From Pegea sp. RAD2-039 (Eukaryota; Chordata; Thaliacea; Salpida; Salpidae), in assembly GCA_034620365.1 (NCBI GenBank), contig JAQGEQ010000175.1, forward strand, positions 1,550,001-1,614,000: a DNA stretch of 64,000 nt, written 5' to 3'. Numbering within the stretch: the stretch's first letter is position 1; each line of letters begins with the position of its first letter. Positions 1 through 13,455 of this stretch are shown piece by piece. The notes under the pieces are model-generated. The model was not told where the DNA came from. It did no database searches and saw only the letters and a program-made list of their open reading frames with translations. Both the position numbers and the translations under genes were made by a program.

Positions 1-3000
1 TTTAAAAACAGATAAAAAACTTTAATTTCTACCAAGACAGTCAATACCATTCAACTTTGGTCTGCACCTGAATATTGATGTATTTTTGTGCAACTTTCAT
101 ATTTATCAATCCAGTCACCTTTTTAATAATAATAATTTAAATCCCTTTTGTTATTCAGCCACTTTAGTCACTAACTGAGTTATGCCAATGACACAAAATG
201 TCGGATGTATGACAAACTGATGCCGAAGATAAACAAAATTTTTATTCTGTCTGTAAGTCTTTATGTTACGATGAAATTCTAGTTTAGCATTATGTTAAAA
301 TAATTAGCCATATGAAGATAAGGTTAGAATTATTGTTTAACTTTTATCATCAGGATATAAATTACTGATCAAAGTAAAAGTTATACTACAAAGCCAAGAA
401 GCTTAAAAATGATAATGAAAAATTAACAAAAAATAACTACAAACAACTTAATGTATAATTGCATCAAACAATGTCAAAATTTAGCTACAAAAATCTTCTG
501 TAACTTTTTTTTGTAAAATATTTAAATTTAAAAGCTTTAAAAGAATTTAGCAAAGCCTTAAAGCCATACATATTCAATTTTACCAACTTTATTATTATTT
601 GCATTTATACACTATCATAAGACAATTGTTGTTTATTTGTAAAATTTAAATTTTTAAAATAAGTTAGTTGTAGATATTTACATTTAGTTGATAAATATGT
701 TTCTCATTTTTTACATTTATTATAAAGTTTTTGTACTATACAAAATAATTCAGCCTGTTTTTACATAGAGTAGAGATCAAGTTTAAAGTCTTTTCAAAAA
801 AACATAGAATGCATATTGCAAAAGACTTTAAGTTCATAAAAATGTTAATTTTTTATATTATATATTAAAAGCTTTGTAAAACTTTAAAAGTTAGTTGGCT
901 GTGAAATAAATTAGTTCATTCACTACCAGCCAAAACGGTTGATAAGTTAGTACTAACTGTGGTCATGTAAGCAGAAAGCTCTTAACAATAGCTTCATGAT
1001 GATACTGCTCTAGTAGACCCTAAAAAATTGAAATGATTTTTGTTGAACAAGCTTGTTGAAACAACTATTTAGTTCATAGAGAAAAAAACACTATTGTTTG
1101 CGGTGTATTTACGAAACTTTTTTAACAAAGATGCCTTCGTACTGCATGATAGTTTAACATACTTTCTTTTTGTATAGTATAAAGTAATGTTGTTTCGTTA
1201 GTTATTGTCGGTGTGATGTACAATTTGCGATTGAATTAAGCACTGCTAGCTGTCTTGGCCTGTTATAAAGCCTACTGAAGTAGCTGACGAGGGTTACCCT
1301 ACCGTATTCTAGATCTATACAAATATATTTCTATTTCGTACAGTATACAGCAATGTTATTCTATATCAATTACCTGTTGTTTTGTGCGCAATTTATAATA
1401 CAATACAGCTCTATTAAAGAGTTATTTTTATTGCAAATATTCCTTGAGCTAAATATATCTTAAACCTAAAGCTCAGTTTTTAGTTGAATGAGTCAAATGA
1501 AAAAATAGTTACAACTTGTATTTGTTTTTGGCTGTAAATATTGAAAGCACTCGAAAAACCACTTATAAAACTTTTGAACTTATGCAAAATTATTAAAGAT
1601 TGCTATCAAAAAGTTTCATGACGAAATGTGATCTTAGATAATGTTTTAATTTTTTTAGAAAAAAGTTTTTTCGAATATTTCTCTATAAGAATGAATTTCA
1701 ACAATTTTATTTTAAATGGACAATCGAAAAAATTTCAACGGTTGAATTCTTCTATTTGAGATTGACAACACTAAGTAAAAATACTAGAAGCAAAACATTA
1801 ATCATATATTGCACAAAGGTGTCGGCTGATTTGTTACACTTACGGCAAAATAAATAAAAGTGTAAACTAAAAATGATATGCTTACAATTAATAAATAAAT
1901 ATGATTTGGTCCCCATCTATAAAAGTATACTTGGAAATTTTTCATAGCCAGATATTTATCTTTTCTGTGTTAAAAATAGAAAAATAATGCTTTTGTAGTA
2001 AGCATTTTTTACTAATTTAAAATTATTGTTTAATCTGTCCTATTTTTAATCAGAGCTGGCCAATTTTAATTAAATAACATTTTTCAGCTTAGCAGCTGTT
2101 AGTAACCAAACAAGATGATATAAAATGATTATTCTTAGTTTTGTAGGATAATTCTAACTAATCAAAGACTTTGAGTGTACAGATTTTAATTAAAGATGTT
2201 AAACAAATTTTAAAGAACAATATACAAGTAATGATAGATATTTTTGAAGCTGTGGTTTTTTAATATAATTTTAAAAGTCAAAGTAGACATTTTTGTGAAC
2301 AAGTTATCCTTTTAAAAGCAAGACAAACTTAATGAGTACTTTCCCTTATATTTTTATTTGAATTATTATAGGCATTCTTACAAGATAATATAGTTTAAGT
2401 AATTAACCTTTGGTGTAATAATCATGGAAAAAAAAGTGTGATGTTTGATAAAACTTTTTCATACCATTTATATATGATTACTATATACTTTGTTGGCACG
2501 GTTTTTTAACTATTTATAAAGATAGTGATAGTTTTACTTACTCTATAAACTAAGTTTGAATTGTAGAAAGGTTTCTAGTTTCATGTAAAATAAAAGAATT
2601 TAAGCTGTTTAAAGCTGTAAAATTTGATTTAAAATTTAGCCACAACTGAAATTTTATAAACTTTTAATTTCTCTTTAGTTAGTTTTTTCTTTATGAAAAT
2701 TCTACAGAGACTTTTTAAGGAATTTATTTTTTTATGAAAAATTAGTATTACAAAGAAGCTTGTGTAGTAAAACTCACAGTTTTGTTCTTTGTTCTAACAA
2801 TTTTAGTTACTTTACCTTTTTTAAAGTATTTTGTTAATTTTTAATTTGATTTGTATACCCTATGCTCTAATTTGAACTCTAATTAATAAAAAATTAAAAT
2901 CAATTAAGAAAGTACTAATTAGATTTGTAATTCTGGGATTTAATCTTTTTATATATCTAACTGATCATTTATACTAGAATTTAAGTGTGAAATATTTTTT

Positions 3001-3429
3001 AATTAATTTTTTCCTGAAACAATTCAAAAATAAGAGTAAAGTACAAAAAGTGTTTAGGAGAAAATGACTACTGAACAAACGTTGATAACCTCCGAAAAAT
3101 AGTAATTCAGGAAAAATAATTCACTATTAGGTACTAATATGTATATACTTAAATATATCTAGAAGTATTATATACACCAGGATTCTTTATAGCTGCACAA
3201 GTTATTTAGATTTTGTAAAATTTGTGAAAAATTAAAAAAAAATGATTTTATTAACTTTAAATTTAGATTAGCTAAATTACAAGATAAAGTAGTTCCTTAG
3301 AAAATACAAACTATAGAGGGATTTATTCTATAAAAGTGTTAAGTTTGTAATTTCTGATAGTTATGAAGTAGTGGATATTTAATGTTAGAAAATAAACGTA
3401 AAAAGCAAACGATTTCTTAAAGAAATTTA

Positions 3430-3600
3430 GAAAACAAAATTTAAAAAGAGCTATTTGGAATTTTTTTCATCGTCTTACGAGCTGTCTTCTCATCACTAGT
3501 TGCTTTCTTCAAAGCTTTCGTCATACATTTTTCAGTTCTCATGGAAGTAATCAATAATTTCCATCTTATTAATTTTAGTTTGCTGTGACAACTTTAAGTT
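3430..3600 (-). other. Exon-like GC-elevated island, function unknown
   Basis: On the minus strand this patch is clearly less AT-rich than its surroundings and reads through a 33-codon Lys/Thr-rich frame starting at an ATG at 3542 (MRTEKCMTKALKK...), with no AT-driven low complexity. A second frame just upstream encodes KMEIIDYFHEN followed by a stop, behind a CACAG acceptor. It could be a terminal exon of an unrecognised minus-strand gene, a decayed exon, or chance. I do not recognise the family. Confidence 0.2.
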
Positions 3601-4287
3601 GGTATGTACAAATTAGATTTACTAATTAAATTGCAAAGTAATTTTGTTTAATAAATTTAGATATTATCATTATCAATATTCATCAGCAAAAAATATGAAA
3701 TATAAAAAAAAAATACTTTTCTAATATTATTTTCTTTTAAATTGATCAATAATTTTGTAAATAATCAAAATTAATTAAAAAAAAACCGCAATTTTCATTT
3801 TTTTAAAGAGACTTATCGTTAAAATTTAGGTTTAAAATATTTTTCCTAACTCCATAACTACATCATAGCTTTTTTAAAAATTTTGTTTCCAAAGTACGAT
3901 TCAACTAAATTTATTAATAAGTGAAATAAAATTCTGTTGGTTTCTTTATTATATCCACTTATATTGTATTCTTTATTAATAAATTTTAGCTTCTGCAGTG
4001 TTTTTAATATTTTGTAAGTTTATTACGTTAAGCTAAAATATCAAATTATCTTTTTGCTCATATAATTTTGTTTTGCTATAAGAGTTGTATAATTTTTCTG
4101 CAGCCATGTGTTGAATAAAATACATGATTTTATTAATTGTATTTTGACCAGTAAGATAACTATGCAAAAGTATAAATTCGTTTTTCTTAAATCAAATTAA
4201 AATTTTGATCGTGACAATTAAAGCTATTTGAATCAATTTAAATCGTTATCAGATTAATTATAGCTTCCAAATTTTGTTCATGCAAAA

Positions 4288-4338
4288 CCACATTATTGCC
4301 TATAACCACATTATTGCCTATAACCACATTATTGCCTT
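4288..4338. repeat. 18-bp tandem repeat, about 2.8 copies
   Basis: The unit ccacattattgcctataa occurs at 4288-4305 and 4306-4323, then as a partial copy from 4324. The copies are identical where they overlap, so the expansion is recent or maintained. It lies in noncoding DNA with no gene link. Confidence 0.9.
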
Positions 4339-6014
4339 ATGTTATTTGCTTAAATTATAAATGTTAAGAAAATTTGGAAGGAATACTGTTCATCAAATAA
4401 GTTCTTGTTTTGGATTGAATGAAAAACGCTGGAAGCATATTTTAAAATAGTTTTCTAGTACTAAATTGAAATGGTCTTTTTATATCGTTTAAAGTTTCTC
4501 AGTAGTTTTAAGTAAATTAAAAACTCATTAGTCATGCCATCTTTATATTAAATAACTTTAACTTGACAACGTTTTTCAGTAGGTTTGATAATCATCTAAA
4601 TGTATGCGGACAAATTAGAAAATTGAACATTAACTTGCAACTCAAAATAAAATTTATTAAGCTATAGATTATGATAACGATCAAAAAGAATAACTATAGA
4701 ATTATGAAAAAAAATCTTTTAGATTTACTTTTAAAAGGTTTCGCTACAACTTAATCGCGTTCCAAACCACATAATTACATGAAGAGCAGATTTTCAAATC
4801 GGCTTTGAAAAGATGAATTCTAATGGTATTGGCTATTCTTGCAAATATTTTAAATATTTTTGTTAATTTCTTGCGTTTTACTTTTAGTATCCTTCAATAT
4901 CAAATCTCATAAGGTCAATCATGTTTCAAATTTATAAAATAAAATTTTTACAGTTGTTTATACTAATTAAATCCAGATATGACCTTTTACATCTTACAAG
5001 TTTCACAAAATGTGGCTTTTTAGTTCTGCTATCTATAACTTTCCGCTTAACTAGTAGACCAAGGAGATATCAATGTCAATTTTGTAACTTCTACTATCTT
5101 GGCCTTCAATTAATTTTTAAGCTTCTGGAGTTCAAGGCCAACTAATTTGAAATTGATTTCATTTTCTCTTTCTGTTGAAATTTTTTTATTCTATAAAATC
5201 AAACTTCTATTTTTCTTAGATTTCACGAGTGTTTAAAGTCATATTTAATTTTCCCTTTTTTTACGCTGAAAAGTGAAATTAATACATAAATAATAAATTG
5301 ATAAATTTTATTTAAAGATTTTTCCAGGTGCAAATTTTTCTGATTGTTGATTCATGTAAGAAGAAATTTGTTAATTTCATAATTACATTAAACAAAAGTA
5401 TTATTTTACAATCAATCTATTTATTATTGATAGTTTTGAGTTTAATTTAAACTTTTATTAAATTTTTATTGAATCAAATCTGATACAACTTTTTTCATGC
5501 CTATTATGATAAAAATTGGCAAAGAATCTGTTTTCTTAAAAACATTTGTGGGTTGGCTGTATAAGTCTTAAATGAGCTCAAAAATATAAAATTGTGCTAA
5601 ATTGCAGATCTGTTTTCAAATCATTTTTTTATATAACTTGTGTGCATTCATAACTAGAAAAGAACAATAATTTTAAGAAAACGAGAGAATGATTTTTATT
5701 TTTTTATCTTTTAAATATTACTGCTGATATTTTAGGATTTTAATTAATCTTTTACAAAAAGAGCTTTAATTTCAGTAAGATTTAAAAAGTACAAGCAAAG
5801 ACTTAGATGATTAAAAGACTATTGAATTATTTTTAAAGGTATTTGTTAGTTTTAAAATTGATAATCTAATCATAAGATTAGAACAATTATCTTGTTATTA
5901 AAAAATAAATATTTATATATTTTCTATTTTAGAAAACTTGTGTGAGATAACAAAATCAAAACTTTACCAAAATTTATTTTATCTTCAAGTCAGAAAATTA
6001 CTTTGAAAGTTAAT

Positions 6015-7638
6015 ATGTCTTCAAGTGACTCACTTAAAAATCAATTATGCCGTGATTGGAGTTTAGATGGATGTTCGGCATATACACGTGAGTTTTGAAA
6101 CATTCTACTTTTACAAACTTGCAAACAACAAGCAAAATCTTTACTCTAATTTTATATCAAGTTTTTAAGAATCTAATAACTATTAATAGTAAATTACAGA
6201 AAGATTTTAGACTAAATTTATGATGAAAATAGGTTAAGTGATTAAATTAAAAACAGGCTTGTGGTTACGATGTTGTTACCATTTTTTTGGATGGCCGTGA
6301 CCTAAATAGTTTGGTTTTATAAAATATTGACTGCTTAAAAATAAACTGCACAATATTTGAATTTTTTATGTGAGTAGGCAACTTTAAGTAATTCAACTTT
6401 GCATTAGTAAAAAACTTCATTAAAGTTCTATAATCTTCTTATAATTTTAATAATTACTTCATTTTTAAGTTCAGTAAAATTTAAAACAGAAGTTAAAGTT
6501 TTAAATATTTTTTTTTTCAGTTATATTGACGGGGTTTGTTCTGACAGCTATTGTATTCATATTTTTTCTTATATTGAGAGTTTACAAATGTATTCAAAAA
6601 CAAAAAAGATTATCAAAGTAAGAAAAAGTTTTATGTCAATATCACGTTCATAAATTTATTATTATTTATTTGTACACTAGTGGAGAATAATTTATATTAT
6701 GAACTTCCAAAGTAATTTTGCACATATTTGAAATACTCCTAGTAGCTTAGCGGAATATTCCTAGTAATTTATTTTCTTGAAAATCAGTTTAAAATCGATT
6801 TCGTCTTAAGTTACACTTTGAATTTGACAATAAACTGTTTTATCAAAATACACGCTTAAAAATATTGAACTAATTTAATGGTTACTTTAGTGGTAAATAT
6901 TTTTAAAGAAATTAAACAAATAAAACCATTTGTTAAAATTTCATAAAGTTTCTGAAACTGTTATAATTTGTAAAAAAGAGATGATAATCTTTATTAGAAG
7001 TTAATTTTCGTTTTTCAAGCGGTTTACTCCGCTTGGCGAGTGAAAGAATACAGCTTTGAGCCCAAGGCGTTTAAATCATGGGTAGAAGGGCATTGCTAAT
7101 CTGGTTATTGTCATCACTTCTGAAAAACGCAAAGCTTCGAGTTCATAGTTGAAGTTGGAGCATCGTTGGCAGTCTGTCATTTTACTCAGTGTTGTTCTGG
7201 CAGCTCCTGTTGGGGCGTAGCCACATCAGTCTCCCTGTTTCGCTATACACCTTGCTATCGTGAAGAATAGAATCCTGCTACATAGGCAACAACTAGATCT
7301 TCAACATTTCCGTCCTGGCTCACAGCATGGCGGCTTGCAACCAAAGCAAACTAGTTATTAAATTTCAAATATGTCAAACGTTATGGTTTTATCTTAACCA
7401 AATTTCAGATGTGTTATGAACTCTCATTTTTTTACTTATTTCATATTAAATTAAAAAAACAATTTCAAATGTAGACTATGAATTATCTACCATTTAAGTA
7501 AAATTACTTTTCTCATTTTATATTTTTAAAAAGTGACCTATCATTTTAAACAAAATACCTAATTAAAATTCATTTTATAGATTAAAGACACAACTTGCTA
7601 AAAACGAAATACAGCATCCATTGATAACAGAAGTATAA
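6015..7638 (+). CDS. Small single-pass membrane protein with C-terminal PDZ-ligand motif (75 aa, three exons)
   Basis: Exons 6015-6087, 6521-6617 and 7581-7638 (stop TAA) join in phase (73, 97 and 58 nt). Donors are C|GTGAGT and AAA|GTAAGA; acceptors are TTTTTTTCAG and TTTTATAG. The 75-residue product has a Ser-rich N terminus containing two cysteines (12 and 20). A hydrophobic segment follows at about 25-46 (LILTGFVLTAIVFIFFLILR), then a basic juxtamembrane stretch (KCIQKQKRLSKLK), and the protein ends HPLITEV. The positive charges after the membrane segment suggest the N terminus is outside and the C terminus in the cytosol. The last residues, T-E-V, fit a class I PDZ ligand (S/T-x-hydrophobic). 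There is no signal peptide and no family I recognise. KCNE-like or other small regulatory subunits are possible analogues by shape only. The gene is certain enough from phase agreement; its function is unknown. Confidence 0.72.
7016..7352. repeat. GC-rich island inside an intron, probable old transposon or SINE-like insertion
   Basis: The second intron of the small membrane-protein gene is strongly AT-rich except for this block, which is near 50% G+C. It opens with a perfect 7-bp hairpin, CAAGCGG at 7016-7022 and CCGCTTG at 7029-7035, separated by six bases. No long open frame, target-site duplication or poly-A tail could be recognised, and no second copy was seen in the window. The class is unknown; a nonautonomous transposon or a fragment of a LINE 3' end is my best guess. 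Confidence 0.4.
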
Positions 7639-9621
7639 AATGTTGGAGAAGCCTATTAAAGTTAAGAGTTGCTACGAAAGTTTTTTAATATTATTGTTTT
7701 AAACTTAATCCTATATCGTCATATTGGTGTTATAGATGAAATACTAAATTCGTCTGCCTCTCCAAATCTTCATCAATAATCTTTTTCATCATTTGAACTT
7801 TATTTAAAAATTTGCTGACCTGCTAGAATTTCCTTTGGAAATAATATTTTTGCAAAATTTTAATGCCAAAACATATTTAAATATGCTATGTTACTTTATT
7901 TAACTTGTTAAAGTTAAGTTTTAGTTAAGTTGTCACGATTCAAATCAAAACATTTAAAAATTAAAGATTTCTCAAGGCATCCCGCGACATTATTACGTTT
8001 TCTTGAATAATTTATTATTTTCTGGTGAGAACATGGTATAGAAATTATCTGATAAAATTTTCAATGAGTACTTTATTAATGCGTTTTTTGATAATAACAA
8101 AATTATTACTAATGTTTCATCCTTTTTAAATAAAACAGAATATCTGTTTTAATATAATTTGTAAATTTACAATACACTAAAAGCTCAAAAGTTTAAATTT
8201 AAATAAAATATAAATTAATATTACTTTGTCTCCCCAAAAATAATGGAACTGGTTCGGAAGTTTAATAATGTGAAAACATTTGAACGTGTAATATTATTGA
8301 TTATTGAAACTAATCTTCGGTAAAATTGTGTTTCATTTACTTTATTCATTAAAATTGTTTATCTAACTGCTGCTTAATTATTTTTATTTTCAACTTCTCT
8401 CCTTTAGATATTACATGCTTGCTCAGTTGTTTTCTAAACACAAACCTCTAATTTTTCCATATTATACACTTTACAATTTTAAATGATGAGTTTTTAATAA
8501 TTTGTTTTGCAAATAAGTGTTAATTTTGTAATTATGTTTTGTTTTATTGTTGATGTTAAAATTGGATTGTTAAAATCTTTTCAACACTTTCTTAGCGGAT
8601 TTCTTACAATTCTTATGTTATGTGTGTATATAAAAAGAAACACAAACCCAGAAATATGTGTCTGTATATTTCGGTATTTTTAGAACTTCATTTAATTACA
8701 TTTGTCCTTTACAAACACTAAAAGTTTAAATGTTAGAATTTTCTTCTAACTAGTCAGAAACTGTAAATAACAGGTTTGTACATATATGTGATAGTCAATG
8801 TCCTTTTTACTTTACAAACAAGGCATTGTTTACTAATCCTACAAATATTTTGATTTTTTTGCTGATGGTCAGTGTGTTGCTTGTAGCACATACAAATATA
8901 AAAGTTAATAGAATAAATGAAACTTCAAATTTATAAAATAAAATTCTGACTCAAAGACGCCATTAACGAACACGTTTTTACTAGATAAAAATTTATCAAA
9001 TTCCACTGAAATAATTGTAAAATTACCTAATTTTGATTCAATAAACTTCAGTACTTGTCTGAATGTTTTCAAGGATAAACATTTTTCTCGCATTCTTTCG
9101 TAATTAAAAGAAATTTTATTGTAATTTTCTAGGAAATTTACAGCAAATTCTACAAAAACAAGTTTTAGTTTTATCCGATATTTTCAAGGAAGCTTTTATG
9201 CTTACTTATAGCACAACTTACTTACTTTTCTATCTGATATGGAATCTTGTATTATTTTATAGTTTATTAAATTCTACCACAAAATAGAGTAAAAATTGTT
9301 CCTGTCTAGTTCTTAAGCATATTTTCAGTTAAATATTAAACATTACTTTGACAACATTAGATACTATCCAAATAAAATATCGCCACTATAGAGGAAGTCA
9401 AACAAAATACTTAAAAAGAGAGAATGATTCGTGGATACTTTATAAACAATCCTCTTTATGGAGTTGAAATTTATTAATGATTCTGAACTTTGATTTTATT
9501 AAGTAGCAATTATTTTTTGAAAAAATGTCAGATTTTATTTTAACAATTCTACTAGTTTTACAGAAGATATTCCAAAAATAGTCTTAAGATGGATGGATTA
9601 GGAGGATCTATTTTCTATTGT

Positions 9622-9643
9622 TATATATATATTATATATATGA
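9622..9643. repeat. (TA)n-type simple repeat
   Basis: A short alternating T/A run with one interruption, of the kind common in AT-rich animal DNA. It has no evident function. Confidence 0.8.
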
Positions 9644-12600
9644 CACGATCACAAATTCAAATAGTTGTCTATAGACCAAAATAAGTGATTTGTCTCTATA
9701 CTGCCATCTACTATTACTAAACTCATTGTCTAGTATAATTTTTATTTTCTCTTGAAACTAGAAGTACTCTCTTTTAACAACCAGTTTTATGTGTTGAACA
9801 TTAAGATTAGAAATTAAAAAAATGATCTATAGAAGTTTAAACCTGATCAATTATTCATTTAAAACGATTTAGCTAGCTTGGTTTCTTCGTTAATTCTAAT
9901 AATCAAAATTTCATTTATACTGTAGCATATTGACTTTTACAATTGATTGTTATTTATTAAAGAATCATTTTTCTTTATCTTGAACATATGAACAAACATT
10001 ATGCATTCTTTTGACATCTTTGATATATTTGTTTAACTCAATTAGACTTGAATGACATTTTATTTACTTATTAAACCTATACATAAACTAATTCTTAAGT
10101 GAAATAAAATTTTACCATATAAAAATAAAATTTTTTCCATAAGGTGTACATCATTTTAGGAGTTTTTTAATAATTTATTTAATATTTTGATATATTTTAA
10201 ATTTGCTTTAAATCCTCATTAGTTTTAAGTTATACCTTTATTTAATATTTTCTTATAATTCTATTTTTTGTCTTACATAATATCATATATGTCGATTCTT
10301 AGTGTTCTAGCTTTCGGTTTTACTAAATTTAATTACACTTTCATCTCTAGGTGATTTATTACCATCTCGTCTTATGATAAAGTTTAATAAGTTTAACTTT
10401 TGATATTTTATTTAACGCCTGATTTAAAAAAATCAAATATTAAACTTAAATTTTAGCATAATATGATAATACCTAATTTTCGTTTCTTTCAATAAAAAAA
10501 CCTTGAATAACACTTTTGTTTGCTTTTGAATATCACATATTTGCTGAATAATTACGTTTTCATACTTTATTTTATATTTAAGTATACATATGAAAGGTTA
10601 CCGCATTCTATATTTCTTTTACTTGTAGAGTTTTCATGAAACAATTAAATACAGCTTTTGAAAACAATAAATAAAGGTTGATATATCTTTTTATACAAAC
10701 TAATTCTGAGTGTAAGTCAGTGAAAGACTTATGTTGATGTGGATAAAATAACTATAAATAATAAATTAGATTTCTCACACAAATGAAGATGAATGTCACG
10801 ACCAGAAAATTTATTGACTTTTTGATATAGATCTTTACTGTATTTTTTAATTAGATTCATTTGTTCCGTTTTGTAAGAAATTGTAAGCAACTAGAATAAC
10901 AAATAAGGACAAGGCCATATCAAAGTCTTAAAAAGGTCTTATCCAAAACCAATTTCTTTTTTTTAAATTATTTTTTCGCGACTTATGCCAAAGTTTTCAA
11001 TTTTAACTACATTTAGCGATAACAAGCATTCTGTAGCAATAAAAAATACGTTTAAAGATAAGAAAAAAGTCCCACAAAATGCTTTTCAACTGTTCCTTTG
11101 TCTACTCTTAAAATCACTCTGACAAATTTAGTTGCTGTACAAAATAAATCAGTAATTAACTCTCAAACACCAATAATGCTTGCGGTTTTCCATGTCCTTG
11201 ATTATATGATCTAAACTGAAATTAAATTTTCATAAAAAGTAATTTATTCACCATTTACGTTCTAACGGCAAACACTTTTTGGGCAATAAGACAGTTAAAA
11301 ATTAGACTTAGATTTGCTTTATACTTTTGGAGTTATAAACTCAAACCTAAAATATAATTAAAAATTTATAAAAAATAATCACTACAATACTTACTATTAT
11401 AAATCTGATAATATAATTTTTTTATGGCCTGCTTCGGCCGATAACAGCCATACTGTAATCCAGGACAGAAGTTATAGAGGCCCAGTTGTTGCTGATGCAG
11501 CTATATATAACTCTTCAGTATGTTCATTATCGTATGTATTATAGTAATAATATTTAGAAGTCTTCTTAATTTTAATTTATTTTATATTTTTAAAAGTTTT
11601 AGAATCATTATAGAAAGCAATCAACGTTACCAAAACACATAATAGTCTCGATTTAATAGAGCAATAAAAAGAGAATCTCATAGTGTCAATTAAAGTACGA
11701 AATTATTTGACAAAGAATCAAGTTACTAAAGCTAAAGTCATTCACAGTGAGAACAAATCTATAGAAAAAATCATAGAAATGAAAAGAGAATTTTTTCTGG
11801 AGAAATTCATATGTTTCTTATAAGTTAAATTTTGATTACAAATGAAATAATTGCAAATTCAGTGAACAAAAATTAGAATTATTGTAATACTAAACTTATA
11901 GAAGCTTATCAAAGAAACTTTTTCTTGAATTTGTATTTCAATATTTATGTAGAATGATAGGCTTCTTTTATTTGAATGCATAATTCCACAAGACTATTTT
12001 ATTTATAATTATATAAATTAATCTCTAATAAATAAGTTTTAAATATTATATTTTGCACCATATGCATTTCTTTTATCTCCAGTGACTTGTTCGTTTGATA
12101 GAACAATTTTACTGTCTTATAATCTAACAGTGGATGTCGCATGTTTAAAGTTTTTTTTGTTTATAAACACTCTTCTAGTGAAGTATTGAACTTAAAAAAA
12201 ACCTTAAAAAGCTTTTGAAGGTAATTTTTCATGAAAATATCTTGTTTTAAACTTTTCTAAAATAACTTTCAAATCCTATTAGCAAGATTAATCTTTTTTA
12301 AACTATATTTAGCGCCGTATTTTGACTAAAACAAACTAAATATTGCAATTGTATTCTATTAAAATTAATCTGTAAGGGTTTGTTTCGGTAAATTAAAAAC
12401 GTTTTGCATTTTTAATGATCTTTAACATTTGTTTGAAAACATATTACTTAACTTTAAATATAAATGATTATATTGTATTGCAATTATTTTCAATTTCAGA
12501 TCTTCTAAAAGATATTTTATTCTGAAGTATTTATAATTTCAGCACGAGTTAGTTTCCAAATAATCTCAGTCTATATGGTTGCTTGTTTAAGATTAGCTTA

Positions 12601-13370
12601 AATATTTACGTTAGATTGGAGCATAAACTTAAGCAGAATATCGGAATACAATAAAGGAAATAAAATAATACAACTTTTATAAAAATTTTCAAAAAAACTG
12701 TAATCAAGTACTTATATCTATGCTTTTGAACTACGAGTTACTGAAAAGAGGATTTTCGAAAATTTATTTATTTTGTTGAACCGACACAGTTTAATTATTT
12801 CAACGGTCAGAATTTTATGAGAAATTAAATTCTTTGGTTATACTCAAAGAGTTTAAAATATATTTAAAGAAAACCGAAAACATGTAAAGTAAATCAAAAC
12901 CTTTTTTTTTCAAACTCATTTCATTCAACCTTTCTTCTATTAATTTCTTAACATAAAATTCTATCGTTTTTATTGATTATATAATCGAACCAAAATTTAA
13001 AGTTTTATTAAGGTTTGTTTTATCTTCAAATTTTTTATAAGCAGTGAGATATTTTCATTTTTTCAGTTTGTAGAGTTTTTTCAAACAAACTCTTTAATTT
13101 CTTAAAATATAAAAATCAAAAATTAATTTGTCGTAAACAGTCTTTGAGTTAATTACAAATTGTTCTTAAATACACAAATTTTAGTTAATTCGAGTTTAGC
13201 TACTTCTTAATTGATGTTTAATATTCTATTTATAGTAGAAGATCTTAGTTAATATTTATTATATTTGATTACACATTAGATATAAAATGATACGAATAGA
13301 AATTGACACAATACTTCCATTAAAGACACTTTTTTCTTTGAGCCATGAATAATATACAGTTGATTTAAAA

Positions 13371-13455
13371 CTCTCGCTGTAGAAAAGGGAAAAAGGAGAC
13401 TGTCTGGAAGATATGAGTAGTCATAGCTCAGAGCAGTTGTCAATTACTCTCATAT
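13371..13455 (+). other. Exon-like island upstream of the GPCR, possible 5' UTR exon
   Basis: A good acceptor (CTCTCGCTGTAG) is followed by a G+C-elevated segment that reads open for about 28 codons (KREKGDCLEDMSSHS...) before a stop. A GTAGTT near its end could act as a donor. Its position about 1.6 kb before the GPCR start fits a noncoding first exon of that gene. Transcript evidence is absent, so this stays tentative. Confidence 0.2.

Larger units (their letters stand above)
1..6014. other. Noncoding AT-rich stretch upstream of the small membrane-protein gene
   Basis: No convincing gene was found. The 74-codon open frame on the plus strand at 4921-5145 has AT-driven composition (rich in F, L, I, K), no domain and no flanking splice logic, so it is treated as chance. 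A weak exon-like island lies at 3430-3600 and a short tandem repeat at 4288-4338; both are listed separately. The last 80 bases are probably 5' UTR of the next gene, because a pyrimidine-rich splice acceptor (TTTCTATTTTAG) ends at 5932. Confidence 0.6.

Noticed and set aside
8905-9093. 62-codon minus-strand frame (KCLSLKTFRQVLKFIESKLG...)
   Set aside because: It looks faintly protein-like, but there is no ATG, domain or matching exon nearby.
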